This document shows, piece by piece, positions 34,351 to 35,114 of a DNA stretch of 35,114 bases. The stretch is from Candidatus Omnitrophota bacterium (lineage in GTDB: Bacteria; Omnitrophota; Gorgyraeia; 2-01-FULL-45-10), in assembly GCA_028716065.1 (NCBI GenBank), contig JAQUQN010000004.1:1-35114 (forward strand), in the 5' to 3' direction. A model generated the notes under the pieces. It did not search any database. It was not told the DNA's origin and saw nothing but the letters and a program-made list of their open reading frames with translations. The position numbers were made by a program, and so were the translations under genes. Position 1 is the first letter of the stretch. Each line of letters begins with the position of its first letter.

Positions 34351-34782
34351 ATGAAGGCAAGCATGAAAGCGGTATTTTTTGTAATGATATTATGCGCCTC
34401 CATGGCCGCTATTTCTCAGGACCTTGGCGCAAGGTGCGGCCCGGTGCACGGATCATATTACATTCCGGAACCCAGATTGATACAGCCGACCACGGAATTG
34501 GTCGATCTTAGCGGTAAGAGCCAGCTCAAATTTGAATGGAGCCCACATGAGGGTGACCGTTCAAAGAGGAAATATTATGACTTCAGGCTCTATCAAGGCG
34601 AACAGATGCTCGAGGCGGGCCTGGTCTTCAAGAAGCGCGTCGATCCCGACACTGCTGTCATATCCCTGGATGCCGGACTCTTCAAAGACGGCCAGGCATA
34701 TACGTGGTCATTGAGGCAGGTATACGACACGCAGGGCAAGAGCAGAAGAAGCTTCTATACCTTCCAGGTGGTCAAGAAGTAA
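34351..34782 (+). CDS. Small secreted protein, possible Ig/fibronectin-like fold
   Basis: 143 residues. Signal sequence about 1-22 (ending AAISQDLG); GAGAGGAGGAG precedes the ATG. Mature strands: QLKFEWSPHEGD, YYDFRLYQGEQML, DTAVISLDAGLFKDGQAYTWSLRQVYD and FYTFQVVKK. This is the strand order of a fibronectin type III or similar beta-sandwich, with a 'Y-W-LRQVYD' motif near the end. One free cysteine (C31 or near). It is the last gene of the rightward block. No family assigned. Confidence 0.7.
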   Translation: MKASMKAVFFVMILCASMAAISQDLGARCGPVHGSYYIPEPRLIQPTTELVDLSGKSQLKFEWSPHEGDRSKRKYYDFRLYQGEQMLEAGLVFKKRVDPDTAVISLDAGLFKDGQAYTWSLRQVYDTQGKSRRSFYTFQVVKK

Positions 34783-34999
34783 AATCCTCTATATCTTCAA
34801 AGAATCCACGTATTATCTTTTAATAAATTTTTTAGGGTCCTGCCACTCCCTCGCCTTTTGTGCTCCGCGCTCCGCGTGGGGTTCACAATAGACGAGTATA
34901 TAGCTAATTGGTGTCTGTATGTCCGCCAGGATTGCCTACAACAGGACTATCTAAAGCTGGGGCGCGGGCTTACTATCATGCAATCCTTGTGCAACTGGA
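34783..34999. other. Gene-free tail with repeat debris
   Basis: No convincing gene. 34826-34851 carries TTTAGGGTCC-TGCCACTCCCT, matching both flanks of the inner hairpin at 17327-17390 but without the hairpin. A short GC-rich palindrome (CCGCGCTCCGCG) follows at about 34865. A 62-codon frame at 34858-35046 has no ribosome site and crosses the direct repeats. Confidence 0.6.
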
Positions 35000-35038
35000 A
35001 CATGGGTTACACTTTAAACCGGAGACATAGGTTACACT
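35000..35038. repeat. Two 14-base direct repeats with 25-base period, probable IS end
   Basis: ACATGGGTTACACT (35000-35013) and ACATAGGTTACACT (35025-35038) differ at one position and are joined by TTAAACCGGAG. Read on the other strand this gives AGTGTAACCTATGTCTCC-type motifs, which from memory mark the ends of IS481-like elements. An open frame begins 38 bases on. Confidence 0.45.
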
Positions 35039-35075
35039 ATCTATAATCGTTTTCAAAGGGTTCTAGTTTCTTTGT

Positions 35076-35114
35076 ATGCAGGTTAAGAATAGATATCGGT
35101 TGGAAGCCGAAGTT
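35076..35114 (+). CDS. Possible start of a transposase-like gene (window edge)
   Basis: An ATG at 35076 opens a frame of 13 codons (MQVKNRYRLEAEV) running off the window. The only support is position: it follows the tandem repeats that suggest an IS end. Ribosome site is weak (AAAGGG too far). Identity unproven. Confidence 0.2.
   Translation, partial: MQVKNRYRLEAEV

Noticed and set aside
34858..35046. 62-codon open frame near the right end
   Set aside because: No ribosome site or recognisable product, and it crosses the direct repeats at 35000-35038.

Overview
The window looks like chromosomal DNA of an anaerobic, diderm bacterium, most likely a member of Candidatus Omnitrophota (Omnitrophica) or a relative. 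This is inferred, not proven. An outer membrane is implied by a carbohydrate-selective (OprB-type) porin, a TolC-type channel, a beta-barrel protein and several lipoproteins. An AdhE-type aldehyde dehydrogenase and a stand-alone superoxide reductase suggest a fermentative, oxygen-sensitive life. The 2,403-residue multidomain protein with a signal peptide resembles, from memory, the giant proteins of Omnitrophota. No tRNA, rRNA or CRISPR array was found.

Layout. (1) 1-1140, minus: N-terminal part of adhE, divergent from the next operon. (2) 1310-3875: two small secreted proteins, an MscS channel and a small membrane protein, closed by a terminator. (3) 3956-9293: an envelope block of a beta-barrel protein, a tandem-Cache protein, a patatin-like lipoprotein, an SH3/NlpC-P60 lipoprotein, a membrane protein and a secreted protein. 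(4) 9337-16798: a palindrome, a promoter and a GEMM-type (cyclic dinucleotide) riboswitch with a competing hairpin, leading into the giant gene. That protein combines a CPBP-type intramembrane protease core, a radical SAM domain, an HEXXH metalloprotease-like motif and a methyltransferase. (5) 16883-19691: a small secreted protein, a diverged DUF900-like alpha/beta hydrolase lipoprotein and a DUF3108-like protein. (6) 19849-24371: a sugar-uptake block with an MFS sugar porter, an OprB-type porin and a convergent secreted six-hairpin (GH15/phosphorylase-kinase-like) glycosidase. (7) 25079-33900: one tightly overlapping operon of galT, a TolC-like channel, an HlyD-like adaptor, two ABC ATPases, two ABC-2 permeases (a YbhGFSR-type exporter) and a GH3-type acyl-acid amido synthetase, followed by superoxide reductase and a secreted protein. 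(8) 34783-35114: repeat debris and a probable insertion-sequence end.

Non-coding structure is prominent. Two copies of a roughly 280-bp nested palindromic element (17393-17683 and 24721-25014) each end about 15 bp before a predicted promoter. Two 30-32 bp perfect palindromes (9337-9368 and 19727-19756) share their outer arms but have different, fully compensated centres. A smaller hairpin appears to be inserted into another repeat at 17327-17390, because an insertion-free version of its host sits at 34826-34851.

The strongest candidate for an undescribed system is the riboswitch-controlled giant protein: a protease, radical-chemistry and methylation machine on one polypeptide, apparently switched by a cyclic dinucleotide.
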